From: a bacterium
GTDB taxonomy: Bacteria; Spirochaetota; UBA4802; UBA5550
Reading direction: 5' to 3'
Length of the DNA: 41,792 bases
NCBI GenBank assembly: GCA_024224995.1
Contig: JAAENB010000024.1
Span: 1 to 41,792 of the forward strand
This document shows positions 8,373-16,843 of this stretch, one piece after another; positions within the stretch are counted from its first letter, which is position 1, and every line of letters begins with the position of its first letter. Made by a program: the position numbers and the translations under genes. The notes under the pieces are model-generated. The model did not search any database, was not told the DNA's origin, and saw only the letters and a program-made list of their open reading frames with translations.

Positions 8373-10072
8373 ATCTTACCTTTCCCTGATTTATTTTTTA
8401 AAGTTTTTTCTCTTGAGATGTTCTCAAATTTAATTCTATCGAGAACATCAACATTTCCGGATTGAATATCAACCACGTCGACCCTGTCGGTACATGAAAA
8501 ACAGGGGTCTATGCTGCCAATAATAATCGGCACATCCGCAAGCTGGTCATTCAGCAGCATAAGCGGTACTCCCTGCAGGTTAGGATAGGTTGGAGCCCTG
8601 ACCCGCCATCGCTCCGGCCTGTTTTCCTCTCCCGTAATAATATAATGGACAGACTCTCCACGCGGCGCTTCAACAGAAGAGATCCCATGCTTAAAGGGTT
8701 CAATTGCCTCATCCAGTTCCAGAAGAAGGGGACCGTCATCTGGCATTTTGTCCAGCGCCTGCCGGATAATACTGATGGCCTCAAAGGTTTCGGTTAACCG
8801 CACTACCAGGGTTCCCCACACGTCACAGGTATCCATTACGGGAACTTCAAACTTCATATCATCATAGGCCGCGTACGGCAGGTCTCTCCTGGCATCAATG
8901 TCAACGCCGCGAGCCCGTGCTACAGGACCAACAAGACTCCACTTAATGGCATCCTCTTTGCTGATGCAGCCAACGCCTTTTGTTCTTTTATGGATCGCCG
9001 TATCGCCAATTATGGCTTTTCTAATAACCAGCAGTTCTTTCTCTACGGTATCCATGACAGACCGCATATCATTCGCGATTTCCGGAGTAATATCCCTTCT
9101 CACGCCCCCAACGAGTACCATGCCGTATGTTTTCCGGTTTCCCGTGATCTTTTCACTTAACCACATAACCGGTTCACGGACCCGCCATGACTGCATAAAG
9201 ACCGTATCAAAACCAATAAGGTGACCGGCAACGCCAAGCCATAAGAGATGGGAGTGAATTCGTTCCATCTCAAGCATAATGGTCCGGATATACTCAGCCC
9301 TGCGGGAAATCTGTATCCCCGCTGCTACTTCCACGGACTGGGAATAGGCTACAGCGTGAACGGAACCGCAGATACCGCATATTCGTTCGGCAAGATAGGG
9401 AATTTCGTTATAGCTCACCTGGGTCTGGCTTAATTTTTCAATGCCCCGGTGAGTCATGAAACCCCGGTAATCGGATCCCTTTACGGTTTCACCATCGACA
9501 TACACGGCAAAGTGCTCAGGCTCATGAAGCGCCGGGTGAAAGGGACCAATGGGAACAATGGAACAGCCTTCAGGACATTCATCCAATTCATATGCCACAT
9601 CTTCGGCAGAGGGCGGCATCAGGTTCCAGGGAATATCTTTCCGCATGGGATAGACCCCTGCGGGCCAGTCATCGGCCAGGACCAGCTTCTTTGGCTTGGG
9701 ATGGTCGGTAAACTTCATCCCAAGAAGATCAATATATTCACGCTCGGACCAGCCCGCGTTTGGAATGTCGGGAGTGATAGAATCTATCTCCGGGTTATCC
9801 ACAGGCACGCCGGTCCGTATTTTCACAAACAATCCATCTTTGTCAAAAGCAAAAGCATGGATGAGCCGGAGCGTTCCGTCCCGTTCGATGTTATCGTAGG
9901 CGATACCAACCTGGTAACGGGCTCCCATTGCAACTAATTCATTCGCGAACTTTCGAACATCTTTTTTATCTATATCGATAAACAACCGGTTGTCGAGTTG
10001 TTCTTCTATTGCAACTATGTCATTCCGGAACTTGCTTTCTAACTCATTTTTGATATTTTCTCGTGTTGGCAT
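8369..10072 (-). CDS. Group 4 [NiFe] hydrogenase large subunit fused to a NuoC-like domain, HycE-like
   Basis: The length of 567 aa matches E. coli HycE (about 569). Residues 1-150 are NuoC-like. The hydrogenase domain then has C232/C235 in CGICGSVH and C524/C527 in DPCFSCTDR, so all four NiFe ligands are intact. The 37 residues after R530 are the C-terminal tail that a HycI-type protease would remove after nickel insertion. GGAGG precedes the ATG. On sequence it should be a working proton-reducing/H2-oxidising subunit, unlike HoxH elsewhere in this window. The DPCxSCTDR form of the second motif is the one seen in formate-hydrogenlyase-type enzymes. Confidence 0.94.
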   Translation of the reverse strand: MPTRENIKNELESKFRNDIVAIEEQLDNRLFIDIDKKDVRKFANELVAMGARYQVGIAYDNIERDGTLRLIHAFAFDKDGLFVKIRTGVPVDNPEIDSITPDIPNAGWSEREYIDLLGMKFTDHPKPKKLVLADDWPAGVYPMRKDIPWNLMPPSAEDVAYELDECPEGCSIVPIGPFHPALHEPEHFAVYVDGETVKGSDYRGFMTHRGIEKLSQTQVSYNEIPYLAERICGICGSVHAVAYSQSVEVAAGIQISRRAEYIRTIMLEMERIHSHLLWLGVAGHLIGFDTVFMQSWRVREPVMWLSEKITGNRKTYGMVLVGGVRRDITPEIANDMRSVMDTVEKELLVIRKAIIGDTAIHKRTKGVGCISKEDAIKWSLVGPVARARGVDIDARRDLPYAAYDDMKFEVPVMDTCDVWGTLVVRLTETFEAISIIRQALDKMPDDGPLLLELDEAIEPFKHGISSVEAPRGESVHYIITGEENRPERWRVRAPTYPNLQGVPLMLLNDQLADVPIIIGSIDPCFSCTDRVDVVDIQSGNVDVLDRIKFENISREKTLKNKSGKGKI

Positions 10073-10083
10073 AGTATACCTCC

Positions 10084-11955
10084 TTACTGCTTACCATTAC
10101 CACCGGTCCATCGCAGGGCCTTTTTCAAAGCTGCAAACATATTCCTGTCAATAAACCTGTTATTATTATTCAAATCCTGGTATCCGCAAAGCCATGTTGG
10201 GGATTCCCGTTCTTCAGATCCGGCCGAACTTCTGAGAAATTTTCCCAGCAGCATGGCCAGGGCAAACACAATAAGAAGGATCACGGGGACAGCAACCAGG
10301 TTTGTTATTCCTTGAACACCAGGCACACTCACACTCACTCCCATATAATTTGAGAATATATGCTCACTAAAGTTTACCGAGTTAAAGGCCTGGTATACGA
10401 TTGAACCCTTCGATTTTTGAAATATCCCAATAATCGCATCAAAGTAGAAAAACGGAATAAGTCCCTGTACCAGGCAGAGTACTGTTAACACCAGTTTGGG
10501 TATCAGCATACCTGCGGGAACTTCTTTTACTTTCTTTTCGGTATTCCATTCAACACCTGACGAGGTAAAGGTCATGCCAAAAAATTTCACATAACATGAA
10601 AGCGTCAAGGCGCTTGTAAAAAGAGCGATAATTCCAAAGAGTACCAAAAATACCGCGTCTTTCCCGGCAAGCAGGGACGTTGAAATTATTGTCCATTTAC
10701 TCATGAACCCGCTGAATGGCGGCACGCCGGAAATCGAAAGAGCGGCAATGCCCGCGACCACACAGCTGATTGGCATCAGTTTCATGAGACCGCCCAGTTT
10801 GTTCAGGTCTTTTGTACCGGTAGCGTAAAGAACACTGCCGCTGGTAAGAAAGAGCAATCCTTTGAATACGGCATGGTTCAGGATATGATACACAACTCCA
10901 ATGATCGCAACAAGTCCCAATAACTGAATATATTGGTTATTACTATTAAACATCACCAGGGCCGAACCTATTCCAAAAATGATATATCCAAGCTGACCGA
11001 TAGAACTATAAGCAAGCAGCCGTTTGGAGTCACTCTGTTTCATGGACTGGGCTGTCCCAATAAAAAGGGTAACCACACCCATTCCCGCGATAATCGCTCC
11101 CCAGAGCACTCCGTTAAAATGAGCGTCTCCGCCATGAGGAACCATCCAATAAAAAGTACGGATAATTCCGTAAATACCGGTCTTCAGCATAACCCCGCTC
11201 AACAAGGCGCTTATGGGTGACGGCGCAATAGAGTGCGCGTCGGGCAGCCATAACTGGCCAAGGGGAAAAACACCCGCTTTCATGCCAAAGCCGAATAAAA
11301 TAAGACCGTAAATAACATAGAGTTTCGCGTCAGTAACGGAGCCCAATTTTTCAATAAGATGATGCAGCGATTCTCCCATGGTAAAATCCCCAATAAGGAA
11401 TACTCCGCCAAGAACAGCAACCCATGCCAGTTCCATCAATATAAGGTATTTATTCGCGCTCTTAACATTCTCTTTCTTTTTAAATTCAAATTTAACCAGA
11501 AAATACGAAGCGATTGTCATTAACTGCCAGGCAATCGTAAACCCCAGGGAAAGATCATCAACAGTTACCACCCCAATCATCCCCAGGATAAAAAGGGGGT
11601 AACAGGCATAATAGCTCTTGAGGCTGTAGTCGGGATAATGCTCCATATATTCAATAGAGTAATAAGCGCTTATTATAGCCATAAAAGCTATTATGGCTAT
11701 AAAGAAAGCCGAAAAACTGTCCACCAGGAAATAGAGGCCAACAGGGCCAAACTCAACAAACCGTGAGCTCTGGTACAGTGAATCAAATATAACTCTATAA
11801 CTTACTGTTAATAAAATCGCGCCGGCGATAAAGACCAGCAGGAAATTAAGCCAGCCTGCCAGTTTCCTTTTCTTAGCCAAAAAAGGAACCGTTACCGCTG
11901 AAACCAATAGTATAACCATCGCGGTTATGAGACTTCCGTAGATATCAGTGTTCAT
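10084..11955 (-). CDS. NuoL/HycC-like antiporter-type membrane subunit
   Basis: The protein is about 623 aa and very hydrophobic (some 14 or more membrane segments), with proton-channel family motifs such as LPDAHSIAPSPISALLSGVM near residues 240-260 and a conserved lysine-rich SKRLLAYSSIGQLGY region. The C-terminal ESPTWLCGYQD segment is like HycC/HyfB. It is the only Mrp/NuoL-type subunit here, so the complex resembles the smaller formate-hydrogenlyase-1 type and not Hyf or Mbh with several antiporter subunits. The ATG at 11953-11955 is chosen because the AAGGAG is 7 nt upstream; the ATG six nt earlier is too close. It overlaps the protease gene by 11 nt. Confidence 0.92.
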   Translation of the reverse strand: MNTDIYGSLITAMVILLVSAVTVPFLAKKRKLAGWLNFLLVFIAGAILLTVSYRVIFDSLYQSSRFVEFGPVGLYFLVDSFSAFFIAIIAFMAIISAYYSIEYMEHYPDYSLKSYYACYPLFILGMIGVVTVDDLSLGFTIAWQLMTIASYFLVKFEFKKKENVKSANKYLILMELAWVAVLGGVFLIGDFTMGESLHHLIEKLGSVTDAKLYVIYGLILFGFGMKAGVFPLGQLWLPDAHSIAPSPISALLSGVMLKTGIYGIIRTFYWMVPHGGDAHFNGVLWGAIIAGMGVVTLFIGTAQSMKQSDSKRLLAYSSIGQLGYIIFGIGSALVMFNSNNQYIQLLGLVAIIGVVYHILNHAVFKGLLFLTSGSVLYATGTKDLNKLGGLMKLMPISCVVAGIAALSISGVPPFSGFMSKWTIISTSLLAGKDAVFLVLFGIIALFTSALTLSCYVKFFGMTFTSSGVEWNTEKKVKEVPAGMLIPKLVLTVLCLVQGLIPFFYFDAIIGIFQKSKGSIVYQAFNSVNFSEHIFSNYMGVSVSVPGVQGITNLVAVPVILLIVFALAMLLGKFLRSSAGSEERESPTWLCGYQDLNNNNRFIDRNMFAALKKALRWTGGNGKQ

Positions 11956-12460
11956 ACACATTCTCCTTTTGTTCGCAGCGTAAGGATTCGATTATAAAAT
12001 CCCTGATACTATCTGCGCTTTTCCTTACTTCCGGCGTGAGTTCAGTGCCGAAATCAATATCTTCAGCAACAATACCAAGCAGGTAGGTATTCTTGCCATG
12101 TTCTTCAAGTATTTTTCCCGACATTCGCAGCGCAAGCTTGTGAGTGGAAAAATCGCCAATAAGCTCGTTGAACTCATTCAGTTTTCCAAAAAGGACCGAA
12201 CCCGCAGCAACGCCCTGCCGCACGGTACTGACCGCGTCAATAATAATAACGGTGTCACAATCGAGTTCCGCGATTTTAAAGACATAACTTTCAATTATAT
12301 CCTCTACATTCATAATTAAATGCTTTCCGGGATGAAGGGCTTTCTCTATCCCGTCGACAATATACAGGCCAACGGCATCGTCATTTCTGAGATAATTCCC
12401 CATGCCTACTACGCATGGATTCGTATCCAGTACCTGTTCTAACCGGGAAATTAAATCCAT
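11945..12460 (-). CDS. Hydrogenase maturation endopeptidase, HycI/HybD family
   Basis: This 171-aa protein has the family start GMGNYLRNDDAVG (about residues 19-31), an acidic NVEDIIES (about 71-78) and a His in FSTHKLA; these are the three nickel-sensing positions in HybD/HycI. It trims the C-terminal tail of the large subunit after nickel loading, probably that of the HycE-like protein two genes downstream. The ATG overlaps the preceding stop by one base (TAATG). The second protease of the window, in the hox operon, is clearly divergent, so each hydrogenase appears to have its own. Confidence 0.9.
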   Translation of the reverse strand: MDLISRLEQVLDTNPCVVGMGNYLRNDDAVGLYIVDGIEKALHPGKHLIMNVEDIIESYVFKIAELDCDTVIIIDAVSTVRQGVAAGSVLFGKLNEFNELIGDFSTHKLALRMSGKILEEHGKNTYLLGIVAEDIDFGTELTPEVRKSADSIRDFIIESLRCEQKENVYEH

Positions 12461-13332
12461 TAGATTTGCTCTCCAAGGGTTTTTATTTGCTTATACGTAT
12501 ATACCGGTCCATCGGTACATACCAGGGTTCTTCCGATCGCGCAATGCTGGCACTTGCCATATCCGCATTTCATATGCCGTTCAAGTGTTGAGATAATACA
12601 GTCGTCCTTTAATCCTCGTCCCATAAGATCACCAATTACCGAGTTGAACATAATAGGAGGTCCGCAAACAAAGGCTACCGTGTCCTCAACAGGGACGTTT
12701 GCTTTTTCAATCAGGCTGTTTACAAACCCGGTCTCCCCGGTCCATCCCGGCACGGGATTGTCGATAGTAATAAAGGTTTCAAACCCTTCACTCTTCTGCC
12801 ATTCCTCAATGTTATACTGGTACATGAGGTCCTGCGGCGACCGTGATCCGTACAATAAAATGATTCTACCGAAATCTTCCCGGTTTTGCAGCACATGAAC
12901 AATTGAAGACCGGAGCGGGATGAGTCCAATTCCCCCGGCAACATATATAATGTTCTTTCCTTTTATTTCTTCAAAAGGGAACCCGTTGCCAAACGGACCC
13001 CGGATACCAACCTTATCTCCTACGGTTAATTCATGAAGCGCGTCAGTAACCTTCCCAACCTTTCTTACGGAAATATGGAAACGGTCATTCTCCGGGCTTG
13101 GCGGCAGGGATACCGCGAATTCACCGGCACCAAAGATGGTACACATAATAAACTGCCCCGATTTGATCTTAAAATTCTCATCGATCTCTTTGTCTTCAAA
13201 AGAGAGATAATAGGTTTTTACGTCTTCTATCTCGTCCTTGATCTCATCAATGGTAGCGACCGCAGGGACTGTTACGATTGTTTTGCTTTTACAAGTATCC
13301 TGTCCACAGGTACTATTATTATTTTCACACAT
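12460..13332 (-). CDS. FAD/NAD(P)H-binding reductase with [2Fe-2S] site, AsrB/sulfhydrogenase-gamma-like
   Basis: This protein of about 290 aa belongs to the ferredoxin-NADP reductase superfamily. A flavin-binding region ends with the HISVRKVGKVT segment. The nucleotide-binding part has YVAGGIGLIPLRS and CGPPIMF. The C-terminus has four cysteines in CGYGKCQHCAIGRTLVC, a [2Fe-2S] site as in the gamma subunit of Pyrococcus sulfhydrogenase and AsrB. The expected role is exchange of electrons between NAD(P)H and the iron-sulfur chain. ATG 13330-13332 has AGGTGG 5 nt upstream; a GTG nine nt earlier is an alternative. The gene directly follows the beta-like gene. Its presence argues for NAD(P)H as redox partner of the membrane hydrogenase. 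Confidence 0.88.
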   Translation of the reverse strand: MCENNNSTCGQDTCKSKTIVTVPAVATIDEIKDEIEDVKTYYLSFEDKEIDENFKIKSGQFIMCTIFGAGEFAVSLPPSPENDRFHISVRKVGKVTDALHELTVGDKVGIRGPFGNGFPFEEIKGKNIIYVAGGIGLIPLRSSIVHVLQNREDFGRIILLYGSRSPQDLMYQYNIEEWQKSEGFETFITIDNPVPGWTGETGFVNSLIEKANVPVEDTVAFVCGPPIMFNSVIGDLMGRGLKDDCIISTLERHMKCGYGKCQHCAIGRTLVCTDGPVYTYKQIKTLGEQI

Positions 13333-13341
13333 ATCATCCAC

Positions 13342-14394
13342 CTACTTCGTAATTTCTTTTCTAATATATGTTACAACATTGGGAAGTCCAATATCACCGG
13401 GACATACCCAGACACACCGACCGCAGCCAATGCAACCGGGCCGCAAATACTTCTTTGATTGAGAATACGACAACTTACAGAAAAACCGCTTGTTCCGTCT
13501 GTCCTCAATTGGTTTCCGGGGATTATGATCTCCGGCCATCCTGGTGTATCCTTCATAGGAACAAGAATCCCCGGTTCGTAAGCGTTCAGTGCAATCACCG
13601 CACGCCGTATCTTCAATGTTAAAACATGAACAGGTTGGGCATACAAAAGAACAGGCTCCGCACTCAAAGCACTGTTTTCCAACATACTCCCATACCTCGT
13701 CTTTCGCAAACCCCGTGGTTACCCTGTTCATAACCCGTGATACCCAGGCTTTGTTTTCCGTAGCAATATCTTCGAATAAGGATATGGATTTGTCCACAAC
13801 GTCCTTTTTTTCCTTCTGGTACTCGCTGCCTGCTTTTTCAAGAGACAGTTTTTCAACCAATTCTTTTCCCGCGTCACTTCCTGTTTCCACAAGATAGTAA
13901 TCGGCAAGTTCGGTTAAATTTATATCGTACCCTTCATCCGCGTCCGGACCGCTGTCGGTACAAACACAAAAACATTGGGGAAACGGAACGGCACAGGTAT
14001 TGGTTACAATGAACATCTTTTTCCGGTGTGCCAGGTACACATCATCAACAAACTCCTGGCCAAGAAAAAAACGATCCAGGCAGCGTATCCCCTTGAGGTC
14101 GCAGGGCCGTAAGCCGAATAAGGCTTTGGCTTTTACGGTATCGGGAACATCAATTGCTGCCTCTTTCCGCTCCTTGTTATACTTGTAAGAATAAATTTTT
14201 TCCAGCTGAGGAAAAACCACCTGTTTGGGTGGATTTGAAGGAATCGGGGCAGTGATATCAATATCATTGATATCGGTCACCTGCTCAAATAACGATTGCC
14301 CCGACTCCTTCTCCAAAAGAGGTCCATAAACAATATATTCTTTTTGCAGCTCAGCTGCAATTTTTAATACGTCATCTTTTTTGATTAAATACAT
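13342..14394 (-). CDS. AsrA/sulfhydrogenase-beta-like iron-sulfur subunit
   Basis: This 350-aa protein has two ferredoxin motifs in the C-terminal third: CFECGACSFVCPTCSCF (about residues 237-253) and CIGCGRCVWVCPG (about 323-335). The N-terminal 220 residues include FGLRPCDLKGIRCLDRFF, a signature of the HydB/AsrA/CoB-reductase-beta-like family. It would relay electrons between the flavoprotein encoded next and the rest of the complex. It starts 2 nt after the formate-dehydrogenase-like gene, with GAGGGTG as ribosome site. It could in principle belong to a soluble complex, but the gene order argues for the membrane hydrogenase. Confidence 0.88.
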   Translation of the reverse strand: MYLIKKDDVLKIAAELQKEYIVYGPLLEKESGQSLFEQVTDINDIDITAPIPSNPPKQVVFPQLEKIYSYKYNKERKEAAIDVPDTVKAKALFGLRPCDLKGIRCLDRFFLGQEFVDDVYLAHRKKMFIVTNTCAVPFPQCFCVCTDSGPDADEGYDINLTELADYYLVETGSDAGKELVEKLSLEKAGSEYQKEKKDVVDKSISLFEDIATENKAWVSRVMNRVTTGFAKDEVWEYVGKQCFECGACSFVCPTCSCFNIEDTACGDCTERLRTGDSCSYEGYTRMAGDHNPRKPIEDRRNKRFFCKLSYSQSKKYLRPGCIGCGRCVWVCPGDIGLPNVVTYIRKEITK

Positions 14395-14396
14395 AA

Positions 14397-16403
14397 CTAC
14401 ACCCTCTCGATTCGTATTGGTATTGTTGCGTCTTCACCGTGTTTAAGAACATCCGTATGTTCCAGTAAAAATTCCGCAAGTCTATCCCGAACAAAATAAG
14501 GCACGCATGTTGTTCCCGGCTGTACAGCATCGGAAACCATAACATCAACTGTCATCTCGCCCGAAGCGGACACTACTTTCACCGCCCACTTGTTGCGCAC
14601 TTCCAGTTTTTTCGCGTCTTCCGGAGACAATTCAATATATCCCTCAGGGTATAACAACAGAGAGGTGTTATATTCTCTCATGGGGATATAGGTCTTTTTC
14701 AGCAGGTTGTTCCGGTGCCAGAAATACTGCGCCTTACCAACTAACAATAAATACGGATACTCGCCGCTTCCCGAAGGAGTGGTAAATGTCCCGGAGACAT
14801 CAACAAAATTCAACCGGTCGTTTCCTGCGTCAGCAGCAAAACTGCCGGTTCCTTCCGGTTTCTCTTCAGTACAGGGCCACTGGACCCCGGTAAGCCGGTT
14901 AATTTCATTATACTTCACTGCTGAATAAGCCGGGGTTACCTGTGCTATTTCCGCAAGGACATCACCCGCTTCAGTATATTTCCAGTCTGCCGATGCTTTC
15001 TGCGCTATTTGTGAATAGAGTTCCCACCCGGGCAGTACGTTTGCCGGAGGATCAAGTTTCTTTTCAGAACGCTGGATCCGCCGTTCCGTATTGGTATAGG
15101 TTCCCTGGGTTTCAAAATACGCGGCCATTGGAAGTACCACATGGGCGTGTTTGGCAAAATCATTTTCAAAAGCCCCTATATAAATAACAAGGTCGAGATC
15201 CTTAATTTCGTTCTCGTACCGGACAATTCCTTCGTCATGGTCAACAACGACCAGCGCCTTTAACGCGGATCCCCCTTCGGAAAGCATATCGTAGACCGCG
15301 TTTCCTGATTTTGTATTAATATCGGTGTTCCAGACCTTGCGAAACTTGTTCACCACATCCGGGTCTTCAAGTGATTGGAACCCGGTTAAGAGATCAGGAG
15401 CAACTCCCATATCATACCCGCCCTGCAGGTTATTGATCCCGGTCAGGGGATTAACGCCGCACCCGGGTTTGCCAACTTTCCCTGCCATAAGAAACAGGTT
15501 GTACAGGTAGCGTATGGTATCTTCATCAAGTCCCGAAATACCCGATGGAAAAAAGACCATGCCCCGCTCCGCTTCTGCCAGTTCGGCGGCAATCGCCTGT
15601 ATCTCGGTATATGGCTGCCCTGTTTTTGCTTCAATTTCCACAGTATTGATCGATCCCAGGGAATTGGCAAAACCGTCGAATCCATAAGTTTTCTTCTCTA
15701 GAAATTCGGGATCAATTTTATTTCCTTCGATCAAGGATTTTGCCATGGCTGCGAGAACCAGCTTGGTTGATCCCGGTTTCACCGGTAAAAAACTACTGCT
15801 GAGTTCCGCGATTTGAGTCTTTCTGCTGTCGATGGTTACGACCCTGGTTCCTGCCCTGGCCGCCATATGGATCTCACTGGCTACAATGGGATTCTGCTTT
15901 AGCATTTCGGTTCCCACGATGAGAATAAAATCGGCACCGCCAATATCATCAAGTGATCCGAGCATCCCGGCCATTCCGGTTCCCGCGTGCAATACATTGA
16001 GACTGTTCCGATGCCCCGATTCAGAATCGAGACTGATGTTATTCGTTTTAAAAACAGTTCTGGCGAGTTTCATAAACAAATAATTTTCTTCATTTGATGA
16101 TCGGGGTGAACCGAGGAAGGCTATCTCACCCGCAGAGTATTTCTGTAATTGTTCTACTACATACCCTATCGCTTCCGGATAGTCAGCTTGTGCGAAGCTG
16201 CCATTCTTTTTTATACGAGGAGTGGTTATTCGCTGATCTGTTCTCAGTAATTCATGAATATTCCACCCTCTCACGCAAAGCCGGCCTTTACTGACTGGAT
16301 GATTTTGTGAAGGGAATACTCCTTCAACTTTTCCGTCATTCACTTGTAATAAATGGCCGCAACCTGTGCCGCAAAAAGTACAGATACCTGTGCTATAATT
16401 CAT
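14397..16403 (-). CDS. Formate-dehydrogenase-like molybdopterin subunit lacking the catalytic Sec/Cys and Arg
   Basis: This 668-aa protein is homologous to FdhF over its full length. The N-terminal [4Fe-4S] site is intact (C8, C11, C15, C43). The stretch from TNN (120-122) aligns without gaps to E. coli FdhF around Sec140: the Sec position is G130 (codon GGG at 16014-16016) while the following His is kept (H131). The active-site Arg333 of FdhF, in NPxRGQNN, is T321 here in NPLTGINN. Both catalytic residues are therefore absent, although the cofactor-fold segments remain. It is unlikely to oxidise formate. It may act as an electron-wiring subunit, as NuoG does, or have another substrate. It is the first gene of the operon, with AGGAG before the ATG. 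Confidence 0.88.
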   Translation of the reverse strand: MNYSTGICTFCGTGCGHLLQVNDGKVEGVFPSQNHPVSKGRLCVRGWNIHELLRTDQRITTPRIKKNGSFAQADYPEAIGYVVEQLQKYSAGEIAFLGSPRSSNEENYLFMKLARTVFKTNNISLDSESGHRNSLNVLHAGTGMAGMLGSLDDIGGADFILIVGTEMLKQNPIVASEIHMAARAGTRVVTIDSRKTQIAELSSSFLPVKPGSTKLVLAAMAKSLIEGNKIDPEFLEKKTYGFDGFANSLGSINTVEIEAKTGQPYTEIQAIAAELAEAERGMVFFPSGISGLDEDTIRYLYNLFLMAGKVGKPGCGVNPLTGINNLQGGYDMGVAPDLLTGFQSLEDPDVVNKFRKVWNTDINTKSGNAVYDMLSEGGSALKALVVVDHDEGIVRYENEIKDLDLVIYIGAFENDFAKHAHVVLPMAAYFETQGTYTNTERRIQRSEKKLDPPANVLPGWELYSQIAQKASADWKYTEAGDVLAEIAQVTPAYSAVKYNEINRLTGVQWPCTEEKPEGTGSFAADAGNDRLNFVDVSGTFTTPSGSGEYPYLLLVGKAQYFWHRNNLLKKTYIPMREYNTSLLLYPEGYIELSPEDAKKLEVRNKWAVKVVSASGEMTVDVMVSDAVQPGTTCVPYFVRDRLAEFLLEHTDVLKHGEDATIPIRIERV

Positions 16404-16432
16404 TTACTAAGCTCCTGAGATTAAATTATATT

Positions 16433-16493
16433 GCAGTATACCTGGTCAAGAAATGCCGGGTGAAAACCCGGTGCCTTTTGAGTAGATACCTGC
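16433..16493 (-). promoter_or_regulatory. Structured 5' leader of the group 4 hydrogenase operon
   Basis: In the predicted untranslated leader of about 185 nt, a perfect six-pair hairpin (CCGGGT, GAAA, ACCCGG; 16456-16471) lies inside a longer-range pairing of 16433-16439 with 16486-16493 (one bulge). A further hairpin with AGGGC/GCCCT arms lies upstream near 16543-16559. The layout resembles a folded leader RNA, but I match it to no known riboswitch. It ends about 30 nt before the start codon. Confidence 0.35.
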
Positions 16494-16594
16494 TGATAAA
16501 TCTTAAAAAATGTTTACTGCATTAAGCTTCAGACCCTTTTGAAGAGGGCAAAAACAGCCCTGTCCCGGTTCTCAAGCTTTATAATATTGATACT

Positions 16595-16623
16595 AATATA
16601 CTACCGACTTAGCGGTCGGTAAA
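16595..16623 (-). promoter_or_regulatory. Predicted promoter of the group 4 hydrogenase operon
   Basis: Read on the minus strand: -35 TTTACC (16618-16623), 17-bp spacer, -10 TATATT (16595-16600). The same spacing and flanks are found before the receiver gene at 33937-34311. The -35 box is weak, which fits activator dependence through the conserved element directly upstream. Confidence 0.6.
16603..16620. promoter_or_regulatory. Palindromic operator-like site in the promoter spacer
   Basis: ACCGAC (16603-16608) and GTCGGT (16615-16620) form a perfect inverted repeat around TTAGCG. It lies between and partly over the -35 and -10 boxes, a classic repressor position. Its sequence resembles TetR-family operators. 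The sister promoter at 34419-34447 lacks it. No TetR-type gene is in this window. Confidence 0.45.
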
Positions 16624-16663
16624 TAGGGGAATAACCTTTTAATGATATAGGGAAATCCCCCCC
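16624..16663 (-). promoter_or_regulatory. Conserved upstream element, copy 1 (probable activator site)
   Basis: Plus-strand reading begins with ATAGGGGAATAACCTTTT and ends with ATAGGGAAATCCCCCCC. The first part matches 34448-34465 exactly; the whole differs from copy 2 at only a few bases. It contains two similar units starting ATAGGG, 22 bp apart, plus GGG/CCC dyad symmetry. It abuts the -35 box, where class I/II activators bind. Confidence 0.6.
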
Positions 16664-16754
16664 ATTAATAATTCATAAATAGTTTACCACTTTCCCAAAT
16701 GAAAACAAGGGAAATTATTCACATAAAGCGTATTATGTTAAAAAAAATTATTAA

Positions 16755-16783
16755 TTGCAAATTGATAATTATTAATTTATAAT
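16755..16783 (+). promoter_or_regulatory. Predicted sigma-70-type promoter for the 33-aa ORF
   Basis: TTGCAA (16755-16760), a 17-bp spacer and TATAAT (16778-16783) lie about 60 bp before the ATG at 16844. The region is AT-rich, so a chance match is possible, but the -10 is perfect. Confidence 0.5.
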
Positions 16784-16843
16784 GAAGAAGAAAAAAAACT
16801 AAACATTCATGTGGCAATATTTAAAAAAATAAGGAGAAAAAGA

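Noticed and set aside
14397..16403. Selenocysteine (in-frame TGA) at the formate-dehydrogenase active site
   Set aside because: The aligned codon is GGG and the frame is open throughout, so no recoding is needed or possible there.
16404..16600. Molybdenum-cofactor riboswitch before the FdhF-like gene
   Set aside because: The hairpins do not match the conserved sequence blocks I know for that motif.
16404..16663. Sigma-54 promoter for the hydrogenase operon
   Set aside because: No GG-N10-GC arrangement was found; the paired sigma-70-like boxes with conserved spacing explain the region better.
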